Made by a program: the position numbers and the translations under genes | Source of the DNA: Gryganskiella cystojenkinii | Lineage: Eukaryota > Mortierellomycota > Mortierellomycetes > Mortierellales > Mortierellaceae | NCBI GenBank assembly: GCA_015852425.1 | Contig: JAAAIG010000630.1 | Coordinates: 1-23,244, forward strand | Length of the DNA: 23,244 nucleotides | Reading direction: 5' to 3' | Shown here: positions 1 through 10,144 of the stretch, piece by piece | How the letters are laid out: each line of letters begins with the position of its first letter | Numbering within the stretch: the stretch's first letter is position 1 | Notes under the pieces: model-generated | What the model was told of the DNA's origin: nothing | The model's input: only the letters and a program-made list of their open reading frames with translations | The model's database searches: none

Positions 1-43
1 GGCGGTGCCCTCGGGCGCGCAGGTTCGAATCCTGCAGTTGTCG
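1..43 (+). tRNA. tRNA-Ser, 3' part (5' end outside window)
   Basis: Seen: a long variable arm with a GCCC/GGGC stem (about 7-16), a T arm with 5-bp stems flanking TTCGAAT (about 20-36), a 3' acceptor strand AGTTGTC and discriminator G at 43. The long variable arm limits the choice to Ser or Leu; G73 and the close match to the 3' half of fungal tRNA-Ser favour Ser. The anticodon lies before base 1, so the isoacceptor cannot be read. CCA is not encoded, as expected for a nuclear eukaryotic tRNA gene. Confidence 0.85.
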
Positions 44-50
44 CTTAATC

Positions 51-63
51 TTTTGTTTTTTTT
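51..63 (+). terminator. RNA polymerase III T-run terminator of tRNA-Ser
   Basis: A run of four T, one G and eight more T begins eight bases after the tRNA 3' end, the normal arrangement for Pol III termination. Confidence 0.75.
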
Positions 64-1914
64 GTTGATGCTCCATCGTTTTTATGTCTTGGCGAGTGAG
101 GTTCCTTATTTTTTCTCGCACAAGGATACACCGATATTCGAAAACGGGTGATTTTTTATTTTTTATTTTTTTACATTCATGCTGGCAATCATCATCAAAT
201 AATAAAGCTCTATGGCTGCGACAGACCTTGGGTAAAATAACAAAAAGAAAGGTTGGTAACGTCGAGTCATCGACATGGCGCATTGACCCGTAGGGCCTAG
301 GTCCTCTTGCAGGAATTCGTAAGCGGGGTTCGGACCGTCCGCGAAGTCGAGATATTCGGTGAGGAGGAATTCACAGGAGACAGCGATAAGGGCAGCGACG
401 GGGACAGCGAGAAGGAGGAGTCAAACCAAACGAGGTCAGGTCCTGCAAGTTCAAGGTCAAGGTCCGCGAGTCAACCCGAGCAAGGTTCCATTATGATGCC
501 AACGAGGAAATCGAGGTGGAGTCGAGTCAGTCGGGACCTGTCAAGAAGAGGAAAGCTAGGTGCAGCAGAGCTATTCAAGTCAAGACGAAATCAAGATCAG
601 GATCAAGACCACAATAGAAATATCAAGTCAAGAGTGGCAAGAGCAAGGATCGACGGCGCGGCTCAAGAAGCGTCGAGGCGTTGGAGAGTGGTCGATTTTA
701 TCATGAGTAGGCACTGGCTAACTCTGCGGGCAAGTTCAAGAGTTTATATCAAGCAGTTCAAGTGCATTGCGGATATCAAGACCCACTGATTCATATCGAG
801 TATGGACGAGTACGGATGAGCAAGCGTCTGTAACGCGCACAGTTCAAAGACTGTGGAATGAGCAAAGGCTGTTGGGATTATTACTGTGAGCAAACGTACC
901 GGGATGGGAATCCTGGTATCAGTGTTGAGGACCACGGACATAGCAATGATGACTACAACAGTTTTTACAAGAAACCTTCGCGCGCAACAGTTGTTACGGA
1001 TGATAGAGAGGCTTCAAAAGATAGTGAACGAGCAGGTACTTAAGGCATACCAAGGACAGACGACATTAAACGTCATGGGAAGGACCGACAGGGTCAGGCC
1101 CTACTTCCTACTCGAGATTCTCATCTAATAAAATGACACACCGAGAACAAAAGATCGAAGTTGTGGGTTTTGAAACAATGGGTGCGGGTTGATCCGTCTT
1201 GGGAGGAGGGGGCTACTCACACGTAGGAGCCTGAGACGGAGACCATATTGCACATGTGCACAAGCATTTAAGTTACATTCAAAAGGATAACGCAAAAGAC
1301 TCATGGTGGACTCGTGTGTTCGTACCGATAAGATCTAGACATCAGGCAAGCATAAATGATCATTCAAGACTTGATCTCAGGGTAGTTTTACAGTGCGTAA
1401 CATACTTCCATAGTATGATAGTTTGGGCCACACGGGTGGCTTTCGCTTGAAAGCGATCACTCTCACCTTCTTGCACATCATCTCCATCTCTTGTTCCTGG
1501 AACTGCACTGCCAGTCCCTTCAGATAAAAAGATGTCAGCGAGCGACAAAAAAGTGATGGCAGGGGAAGAAGAGGGAAACAAAAAAAAGATTAAGAGTAGA
1601 TGATCAACGAGACCCCTGCTTTTGTCCTAGACGACTATTTGTTTTTTTGCGGGTACAAGGCCCCTAAATAAAACCACATCGTCTAGAAGTCTCCCTTGCT
1701 TTGCATAATGGTCGGAAACCTATCGAAAACTCCTCGCTCCCTCTCCGTGCATGCAGGTCTATTGCATGGATGAGTCGCCGTTTCTTATGCATGAGTACAT
1801 GCGGGGCAGTAATGGACAATTACCCCTGGGTTCGGCGAGCGATCTAAATCTGATGCAGCGATCGCATTGTGTCTTTGATTCAGCTTGTCTTTCTTTACGC
1901 CAATTCAAAGCAAA
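64..1914. other. Intergenic region between tRNA-Ser and NRPS; no convincing gene
   Basis: About 1.85 kb with no ORF resembling a known protein. Bases 310-790 are strongly purine-rich on the + strand and full of TCAAG/CAAGTCAAG words; the 160-codon reading frame there is low-complexity Arg/Ser/Asp/Gln-rich and starts at a non-ATG codon. Bases 858-1128 are open in two overlapping frames, neither recognisable. No long terminal repeats or target-site duplications were found by eye. Bases 1627-1686 hold an 8-bp inverted repeat. The last 250 bases contain several TGCATG/GCATG words and are the presumed NRPS promoter. It could be an eroded mobile element, a noncoding transcript or plain intergenic DNA. 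Confidence 0.5.
1627..1686. repeat. Inverted repeat CTAGACGA ... TCGTCTAG upstream of the NRPS
   Basis: Perfect 8-bp arms at 1627-1634 and 1679-1686 flank a 44-nt loop containing a T-run and a TATA-like CTAAATAAAA (about 1664-1673). It lies about 230-290 bp before the proposed NRPS start. It could be a binding-site dyad or a chance palindrome. Confidence 0.35.
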
Positions 1915-4900
1915 ATGAACATCTCCAGTGAACAGGTAATGCGCGCCAATGATTCATCAGATTCACGCACTGCGAGTGAGAACGAGAACGAGTTCAGAAA
2001 GGTGAATGATATTATAGTCTCTTGTTCTGATTCGGCTCATACGATTCACTCATAGACGACCGAGCGTGCCGTATCTACTGCGAAAAAGTACTGTATATGA
2101 TGTACTCATTGCCCGTCGTACTAATAATGCGCCGATAATAAGACTGTGCCAATGGTAAACAGCGTCATGACTTTCCGTGGTCTAACGCTGAGGAGTTCGT
2201 TATACCCATATCTAGACATAAGGAGTACGCGGATGCTCTGCTTTATTCCAACGAGGAAAAGCGGACTTTACTGCCGGAAACACTGTCGCTGATCGAGCTT
2301 ACCCAGAGCGACATTGACCATATCGCAGATTGCGTCCCGGGAGGAGTAGCCAACATTCAAGACATCTACCCGCTGTCACCATTGCAGGACGGTATCTTGT
2401 TCCATCACCTGCTCGCTGTTGAGGGTGACCCATACCTGGTAATGTCGATGATGGCCTTCGAGACTAGGGAGTTGCTTGATCGCTATCTTGATGCATTCCA
2501 GAAGGTAGCGGATCGACATGATATTCTTCGTACGGCCTTCTTCTGGGACGGTTTGTCGACTTCTGCACAGGTGGTATGTCGCAGTGCACCTCTGCCGGTC
2601 TTGGAGCTCACGCTGGATCCAGCTGACGGACCTATCAAGGAGCAACTCGAGAGCCGTTTCAATCCCAAGCGGTATCGCATCGACTTGTGTCAGGCTCCTC
2701 TCTTTCGATTTGTCATTGCCAAAGACGCCAACGGGCAGTGGCTACTTGTTCAGTTGATACATCATCTCACCGGCGACCACGACGCAGCAGAGGAGATGAA
2801 TATTGAAATCAAGGCCTTCATGGATGATTTGGGCGGGTCTTTACAAGCTCCTCGACCTTTCCGTGAGCTCATCGCTCAGTCGCGCCTAAAATCAAGTCCA
2901 GAGGTCCATACGAGATTCTTCAAAGAGATGCTCGAGGATGTTGATGAGCCTACTCTTCCCTATGGGCTGACCGCAGTGTATAACAGTAGTACCGATGTTA
3001 CGGAATCGCATCAAATCTTGCCGCAGAGGTTGAACACTCGCTTGCGCGTACAGGCTACAAAGTTGGGAGTTAGCTTGGCGACGCTGTGCCATGTTGCCTG
3101 GGCTCAGGTGCTAGCGCGTACCAGTGGGCAGAAGCGTGTCGTCTTCGGCACGGTACTCTTTAGACGGATGCAGGCCGATGGCGGTTCTGGAAGTGTGTTG
3201 GGGCTGTCCATCAACACGCTACCATTCCGCTGTGATATCGACGAGCGTGGTGTCCTCGAATGTGTCCAGGAGACTCATTCTCGTTTGATGGCCCTTCTGG
3301 AGCATGAACACGCGTCCTTGGCTCTGGTGCAGCAGTGCAGTAGTGTCCCGGCGGGCACCTCACTGTTCAGCGCACTTTTGAACTACCGGCACACATCGCA
3401 ACCGACAAATGGATCAACTACATCCGGATCAGAGTTCGTCAGCGAGGAGGAGCAATTCCAGTATCCAGGGGTTAAGTTTTTGAGCGGTCAGGAGCGAACC
3501 AACTATCCTATTTGTTTGTCAGTCGAGGATTTCAGTACAGCCCTCGGTCTGACAGTACAAGTGATGCATCCGATCGATCCAGTTCGCGTATGTACTTATG
3601 TGAGACAGGCAATGGAGAATCTTGTGGAGGCGCTCGAAACTTCAAGAGATGTACCAGTCCAACAACTGGAAGCTCTGCCAGTGGAGGAACTCCAAATGCT
3701 GACGCAAGAGTGGAATGCGACTCAAGAGAACTATCCAGCCGATCTCTGCCTCCATCACCTCTTTGAACAGCAAGTTGAACGAACTCCAGAAGCCATCGCC
3801 GTCGTGTTCAAAGGCCAGTCCTTTACCTATGCTGAAGTGAACACGCGTGCCAATTCTTTAGCGCATCGACTTATCGACCTTGGTATCCAACCTGACGATC
3901 TTGTCGCGATCTGTGTTGAGCGGTCTCCAGCGTCAGTCATTGGGATTCTAGCTATTCTTAAGGCTGGCAGTGCCTACGTGCCTCTCGATCCGTTCTATGC
4001 AAGCGACCGCCTGAGAGATATCATCATTGACGCAGCACCGACTATTCTGATCGCGGATCAAGTCGGCAGGGATTCGCTAAAAAAGTTCACTATCCAGTCC
4101 TTAGTTGTACTGGACCCAAATACGAATGACCAATCGTCCACCAGCAATCCAAATGTTGTTCTGCTGACTTCACGTCATCTCGCATATGTCATCTACACGT
4201 CCGGATCCACAGGAAAACCAAAAGGAGTCATGCTGGAGCACCAAGGCGCTGTCAATCTTGTCCACAGACGACCTGAGCTCTTTGAGATCCACACCCAGAG
4301 CCGAGTTTTGCAGAACACATCCCTGAGTTTCGACCACAGCGTGTCCGAGATCTTCTCGACTCTATGTTGTGGTGCCAGTCTTTACTTGATTCAGGATGAG
4401 ATTCGACTCAATCGACATCGTCTCTGGGACTTTTTGGCGCGGAATGAAATCACTCACATTAGTTTCACTCCAACACAACTGCACGACTGCAGGGATCTGG
4501 CGACGTTGGAGAAACTACAGACGTTCATTTTGATGGGAGAGACGATGCCGCCTCACCTTCCTGGGCTGCTAAAGACTGTGGCACCCAACAGTATAGTTAT
4601 AAACTCATACGGACCCACGGAGACATCAGTTTCCACAACTCTGTGGAAGTGGCACTCGGACTTCAGTGGACACACGGTACCAATTGGTCAGCCCCTTTCC
4701 AACAAGACCATCTACTTGTTGGATGCTTACGGTGATCCGGTTCCTATGGGAGCTGTGGGAGAGATATATATTGGCGGAATTGGCGTGGCTCGAGGATACT
4801 TGAACAGGCCAGAGCTGACTGCGGAGAGATTCCTCCCCGACCCGTTTTCGACTGAACCTGGTGCTCGGATATACAGGACTGGGGACATGGCGCGGCATTT

Positions 4901-7900
4901 GCCTGATGGCAACATTGTGTGTCTGGGTCGTAATGACCACCAAGTCAAGATCCGTGGCTTCCGAATTGAACTTGGTGAGATTGAGGCTCGCCTTTTGGAG
5001 CATTCGTTGGTATCGGAAGCGGTGGTGATTGTTCTGGGCGAAGGCAGCAACAAGCGACTTGCTGCTTACGTGATTGCTAATCCTGAATATCAGACCACCC
5101 AAGGTAAGAACTAAGTAACATGATAAAGATAACCAATGAGAATTCGAGGGAACGTGTGCTGATTTACTACGCCCTTATACTTTTCTAGCATCAGGTGCCA
5201 CTCAGCTGTCTCTGACACTTCGGTCGCACTTAGTAGGGCGACTGCCAGAATACATGGTTCCATCAGCGTTTGTGTGCATGGACGCCTTCCCATTGACTCC
5301 CAATGGCAAGTTGGATCGTCAGGCTCTTCCTACGCCAGGTGATGATGACTTTGCTCGTCAAAACTATGAGGCTCCACAGGGAGAGATTGAGAATTCACTG
5401 GCAACAATATGGGCGGAGTTATTGCATCTGGATCGTGTAAGCCGCAATGATAGTTTTTTCGCTCTCGGAGGTCACTCTCTTCTGGCAGTTCGGATGATCT
5501 CGCGCCTTCATAGCCTCGGCCACTCTGTCTCTGTTCGTGACCTATTTGATTCTCCCAATTTGTCTGTGCTTTCGCAATCAATTGGCCAGGGCCTGGATGT
5601 CGTGATTCCTCCCAACCTCATCACACCTGGTGCTACCCATATCGTGCCAGAGATGCTGCCGTTAATCGATCTGACCCAGACTGAAATCGATCACATTGTC
5701 CAGTGTGTACCCGGCGGTGTGGCCAACATCCAGGACATTTACGCGTTGTCACCAGCGCAAGATGGCGCCTTGTTCCACCATCTGCTGCCGAAGAGTGGAG
5801 ACCCTTACCTGATTTATACCTCTATGGCTTGCGACAGCAGAGCATCGTTAGATCGGTACCTGGCTGCCATGCAACAGATGGTGAACCGCCACGACATTTT
5901 GCGTACGGCCCTTGTGTGGGAGAACCTTTCAACTTCAGCCCAGGTCGTCTGGCGCGATGCTCCATTGTCGATCACAGAACTCGAACTGGATCCGGCGGAC
6001 GGGCCCATTAGTGATCAGCTCAAGCATAAGTTCGGACCTCTTCACCATCGCATGGATCTTACCAAGGCTCCATTGCTTCGCTTTGTGATCGCACAAGATA
6101 GCGACGATCGATGGATCCTAGTTGAACTGTATCATCATTTAATTGGTGATCACACGACATTTGATATAATTGACACTGAGGTCCAAGCATTCTCAGAAGG
6201 ACGAGGAGATACTCTGCCTCCAGCGTATCCCTACCGTAATCTTATCGCCCAGGTGCGCTTAGGAACAAGCGATGAAGCTCATGAAAAGTTCTTTAAGGAC
6301 ATGTTGGCGGAAATCGACACGCCTTCACTTCCCTTTGGACAAGCTGATGTTCTTGGGGATGGAGCTGAAGTCAAAGAATGGCACATGATGCTTCCCCAGG
6401 ACTTGAACAACCGACTTCGACCACAAGCGAGTAGACTTGGGGTCAGTCTTGCCAGTCTGTGTCATGTTGCGTGGGGACAAGTGATCGGTCGCACGAGCGG
6501 GCAGCAACGCGTGGTATTTGGTACTGTACTCTTTGGACGTATGCAGGGATCTACCAGCTCTAACCAAGCTCTCGGACTCTTCGTTAACACGCTGCCACTT
6601 CGTGTGGATCTCGACAGAAGCAGTGTTGAGGTGACTGTACGAGCAACCCATGCACGACTCGCGGCATTACTGGAGCATGAGCATGCCTCATTAGCGCTCG
6701 CGCAACGCTGCAGCAGTGTCCCCGCAGGAATGCCTCTGTTCAGTTCAATCCTGAACTACCGTCACAATACAGCACTGAGGGTGGAAATCAAGGACGCGTC
6801 AGACTTTGAGCTTATAGAAGTCTATGGGCGCAACAACTACCCATTCATGATGGCGGTGGATGACTATGGTACTGCGCTCGGTTTGACATCTCAAATAGTA
6901 CAGCCCCTGGATTCTGCTCGCATCTGCGAATACATGCAAGAGGCACTCGTTAGCTTGGTGACTGCACTCGAAAGCAATCTCAGCATGCCAGTATCACAGC
7001 TTCAGATTCTGCCAATGGAGGAGCGCCAAATGCTGATGCAAGAGTGGAATGCGATTCAAGAGAACTATCCAGCCGATCTCTGCCTCCATCACCTCTTTGA
7101 ACAGCAAGTTGAACGAACTCCAGAAGCCATCGCCGTCGTGTTCAAAGGACAGTCCTTTACTTATGCTGAAGTGAACACGCGAGCCAATTCTTTAGCGCAT
7201 CGACTTATCGACCTTGGTATCCAACCTGACGATCTTGTCGCGATCTGTGTTGAGCGGTCTCCAGCGTCAATCATTGGGATTCTAGCTATTCATAAGGCTG
7301 GCAGTGCCTACGTGCCTCTCGATCCGTTCTATGCAAGCGATCGTTTGCAAGATATTCTCCACGATATTGCGCCGTTCTGCTTGGTGGCTGACAAGGTTGG
7401 AAGAGCCACGCTAGGCGAGACGACACTCTCAACTTTAATGGTGCTGGATCCAAATGTCATTGAAGTTCGTTCCGTGTCCAATCCATTGATCCCGAATCTG
7501 ACCTCGCATCATCTAGCATATGTCATTTACACATCTGGAACTACTGGCAAGCCGAAAGGAGTCATGATCGAGCACCATGGTGTCATCAACTTCGTCATTT
7601 GCCAGCAAAAGTACCTCCAAATCCAACCCTCCAGTCGAACAACTCAGTTCTTTTCTATTAGTTTCGACGCAAGTGTGATTGAGATTTTTGGCACGCTGTG
7701 CTTTGGTGGAAGCCTGCATCTGCTGCAAGACAGTCTTCGCTTGGATCGACATCAGTTGTGGGGTTATCTGGAGCAGCATCGCATTACTCACGCCATTTTC
7801 ATCCCTAGTATGCTTCAAGACTGCGGAGACTTGACACCACTCGGTACGGTGACAAAGCTTGTGTTGGCAGGAGAGCCTCTTATGGCTGCAGTTACCCGGA

Positions 7901-9730
7901 AAGTTCACGTGATTGTGCCCAACAGCACGATCATCAACGAGTACGGCCCTACAGAGACAACTGTGGTTGCGCTGGCATGGGAATACTGTGAAATAGGCCT
8001 TAACGGCGTAGCACCAATTGGGCAGCCACTTGCCAACAACCGGGTATATCTTTTGGATGTACATGGCAACCCAGTGCCTCGAGGTGTTCTTGGAGAAATT
8101 TACATTGGAGGTGTCGGCGTGGCTAGAGGTTACCTGAACAGACCAGAGTTGACTGCCGAGAAGTTCATGCCCGACCCGTTTTCGACTGAACCTGGTGCTC
8201 GGATGTACAGGACTGGGGACATGGCGCGGCATTTGCCTGATGGCAACATTGTGTGTCTGGGTCGTAATGACCACCAAGTCAAGATCCGTGGCTTCCGAAT
8301 TGAACTTGGCGAGATTGAGGCTCGCCTTTTGGAGCATTCGTTGGTATCTGAGGCCGTAGTGATTGTTCTGGGCGAAGGCAGCAACAAGCGACTTGCTGCT
8401 TACGTGATTGCTAATCCTGAATATCAGACCACCCAAGGTAAGAACTAAGTAACATGACAAAGATAACCAATGAGAATTCGAGGGAACGTGTGCTGATTTA
8501 CTACGCCCATATACTTTTCTAGCATCTGGTGCCACTCAGCTGTCTCTGACACTTCGGTCGCACTTAGTGGGGCGACTGCCAGAATACATGGTTCCATCAG
8601 CGTTTGTGTGCATGGACGCCTTCCCATTGACTCCCAATGGCAAGTTGGATCGCCAGGCTCTTCCTACGCCAGGTGATGATGACCTTGCTCGTCAAAACTA
8701 TGAGGCTCCACAGGGAGAGATTGAGAATGCACTGGCAAGTATCTGGGTGGAGCTACTGAATGTCGACAAAATCGGAAGGAGCGATAGTTTTTTCGTCTTG
8801 GGTGGACATTCTTTGCTGGCTGTGAGGATGATCTCTCGGATACGAACGTTGTTGGGCTTCGATTTGAGCCTGCGGACACTCTTTGAGTTTCCGACAATTG
8901 CAGAACTGACGCCACGATTACTTGCCACAGGAGCATCACAAGAGGAATCATTTGACGTACTGCTCCCCATCAAACCGCAGGGAAATCGATTTCCTTTGTT
9001 CTGTATCCACCCTTCGACCGGTCTGGGCTGGTGCTACACTGGACTTGCGACACGCTTGCACCCAGATCAGCCCCTCTATGGTCTACAAGCGCGCGGATTC
9101 ATTGGTGGTCTACAAGCGCGCGGATTCATTGGTGGTCAAGAATTGGCATCGAATCTCGATGAGATGGTGCTTGATTACGTCTGTCACGTTCGTCGCGTCC
9201 AGCCTCATGGACCTTACCATCTACTGGGATACTCGTTTGGAGGTTTGGTAGCGCACGCCATGGCTGTATATTTGCAGAAGCAAGGCGAGAGAGTGACGCT
9301 AGTCGCGTTGATGGATACACCTGCGGATCTCTATGGCCGAGAGAAGCGGCATTTTGGCAAGGACGAACCGAATCAAGACTATATTCAAGGACTTGTGGGC
9401 AACAAGGAGATGTATTCACCAGACCTGATCAACCCTTTCTTGGATAAGGCGCCTCTCATCTTTGATAACAATAACCGGATTGCTCGACTTCAGCGACCCA
9501 GCGTCTTCAATGGTGATATACTCCTTTTCCATGCGACCGTACAGAACACGGGCGTTGGGCGGTTGATAGCTCCCGATTCCTGGAAGCCTCATGCCCTTGG
9601 GTCGATTGAGATTTGTGACATTGAGTGCGGACACATGCAAATGTATATGCCAGAGCCCACGGCCGAGATCGCTCGAATCCTCAATCGCAAGCTGGATGAA
9701 TCTCATAGTCGAGAGCAGATTGAGAAGTAG
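1915..9730 (+). CDS. Bacterial-type two-module NRPS, C-A-T-C-A-T-TE
   Basis: Assembles a peptide on carrier-bound phosphopantetheine and releases it through a C-terminal thioesterase. Model: join(1915..1935, 2163..5103, 5189..8437, 8523..9730), 2472 aa. C1 from about residue 75 (HHLTGDH, first His 207), A1 from about 530 (YTSGSTGKPKG near 685, TPNGKLDR near 1024), T1 LGGHS with Ser1084, C2 from about 1170 (HHLIGDH, first His 1303), A2 from about 1615 (YTSGTTGKPKG near 1768), T2 Ser2167, TE with GYSFG Ser2308, Asp2335, His2441. Both C domains show an early HHLL..GD motif, the mark of bacterial dual epimerisation/condensation domains. Specificity codes aligned by hand to GrsA: DHSSIMSVSK (A1) and DAIIVAEVVK (A2); no substrate assigned. 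The 2163-9730 part is secure; the first exon (MNISSEQ, donor GTAATG, acceptor AACAG) is a proposal, since no in-frame ATG precedes the C1 core. Product unknown. Confidence 0.92.
3705..4006 (+). repeat. Intragenic direct repeat A, copy 1 (start of A1)
   Basis: 302 bp matching 7039-7340 with six mismatches and no gap (about 98%). It covers the end of the C-A linker and the A1-A2 motifs of the adenylation domain. Confidence 0.95.
4836..5404 (+). repeat. Intragenic direct repeat B, copy 1 (end of A1, intron, start of T1)
   Basis: 569 bp matching 8170-8738 with 13 mismatches and no gap (about 97.7%). It runs from just before the A7 motif, through the intron, to the first helix of the carrier domain. 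Confidence 0.95.
5104..5188 (+). other. Spliceosomal intron in NRPS module 1
   Basis: 85 nt, donor GTAAGA, acceptor TTTTCTAG, phase 1. It falls between the A8 and A10 motifs of A1. Splicing joins ...TTQ to ASGATQL and restores the standard end of the adenylation domain; without it the frame stops at 5112-5114. Confidence 0.93.
7039..7340 (+). repeat. Intragenic direct repeat A, copy 2 (start of A2)
   Basis: Second copy of the 302-bp block at 3705-4006, exactly 3334 bp downstream. Confidence 0.95.
8170..8738 (+). repeat. Intragenic direct repeat B, copy 2 (end of A2, intron, start of T2)
   Basis: Second copy of the 569-bp block at 4836-5404, again exactly 3334 bp downstream. Confidence 0.95.
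8438..8522 (+). other. Spliceosomal intron in NRPS module 2, twin of the module 1 intron
   Basis: 85 nt, same donor, acceptor, phase and domain position as the intron at 5104-5188, differing at only two bases. Without splicing the frame stops at 8446-8448. Confidence 0.93.
9080..9133 (+). repeat. Perfect 27-bp tandem duplication in the thioesterase
   Basis: Two identical 27-bp units, 9080-9106 and 9107-9133, encode GLQARGFIG twice in frame. Type I thioesterases normally have this segment once, shortly before the active-site Ser. It looks like a recent slippage or unequal-exchange event. Confidence 0.95.
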
Positions 9731-10144
9731 CTGAGTAGAAGAATAGGTGACAACAGTTCAGCAATGTCGAAATCAAAAATATCGTCCATAATTAATCCAA
9801 TGTTTTCTAAAACCTGCTTCAGCAAGATGGGGAGAGTCAACATTGAAGGATCAAGAAGAAACGTCGCCATGAACCACAGGTTATTTTTTAACTTTGTTTG
9901 GTGGTATGCCAATACCAGAAAGCCATGGATGCTCTTCGTTTACTCCAAAAGGAAGGCAAACGCTACTTTTTTTTATGTTCCAACAATTTTCGCCACCAAT
10001 TTTTCAACAGTCCCGCTCCTGAAAAAATCATGGCCCCTTTCGTTGTTGTTATGCAACTTTCCAGCTTCTCTGTTCAGCCCAGTCCATTGACATTTTTCAT
10101 TCTTTGGCGTGCGCTTCCTTTCCTTTCGCCGCTGGACCCTTGCC
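9731..10144. other. Intergenic: NRPS 3' flank and promoter of the next gene
   Basis: 414 bp between the NRPS stop and the ATG of the next gene on the same strand. Short reading frames here resemble no protein. The last 60 bases are pyrimidine-rich, as is common just upstream of fungal start codons. No clear terminator or TATA box was identified. Confidence 0.5.

Noticed and set aside
307..789. 160-codon ORF as a gene
   Set aside because: Low-complexity translation, non-ATG start, no domain; listed only as a compositional oddity.
2382..2384. TTG at 2382 as NRPS start
   Set aside because: Conserved C-domain sequence (CVPGGVANIQDIYPLSP) continues upstream in the same frame, and fungal nuclear genes rarely start at TTG.
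5112..8448. In-frame stops that seem to break the NRPS into three genes
   Set aside because: Both stops lie inside 85-nt segments with good donor and acceptor sites at the same domain position; splicing restores the missing piece between A8 and A10. Not pseudogene lesions and not separate genes.
7513..8535. 340-codon antisense ORF, and similar ones at 4626-5102 and 8130-8387
   Set aside because: Opposite the adenylation domains, repeated in both modules, without any recognisable protein content; shadows of the coding strand.
9764..10090. 108-codon ORF after the NRPS
   Set aside because: No homology by eye, atypical composition, overlaps the likely promoter of the next gene.
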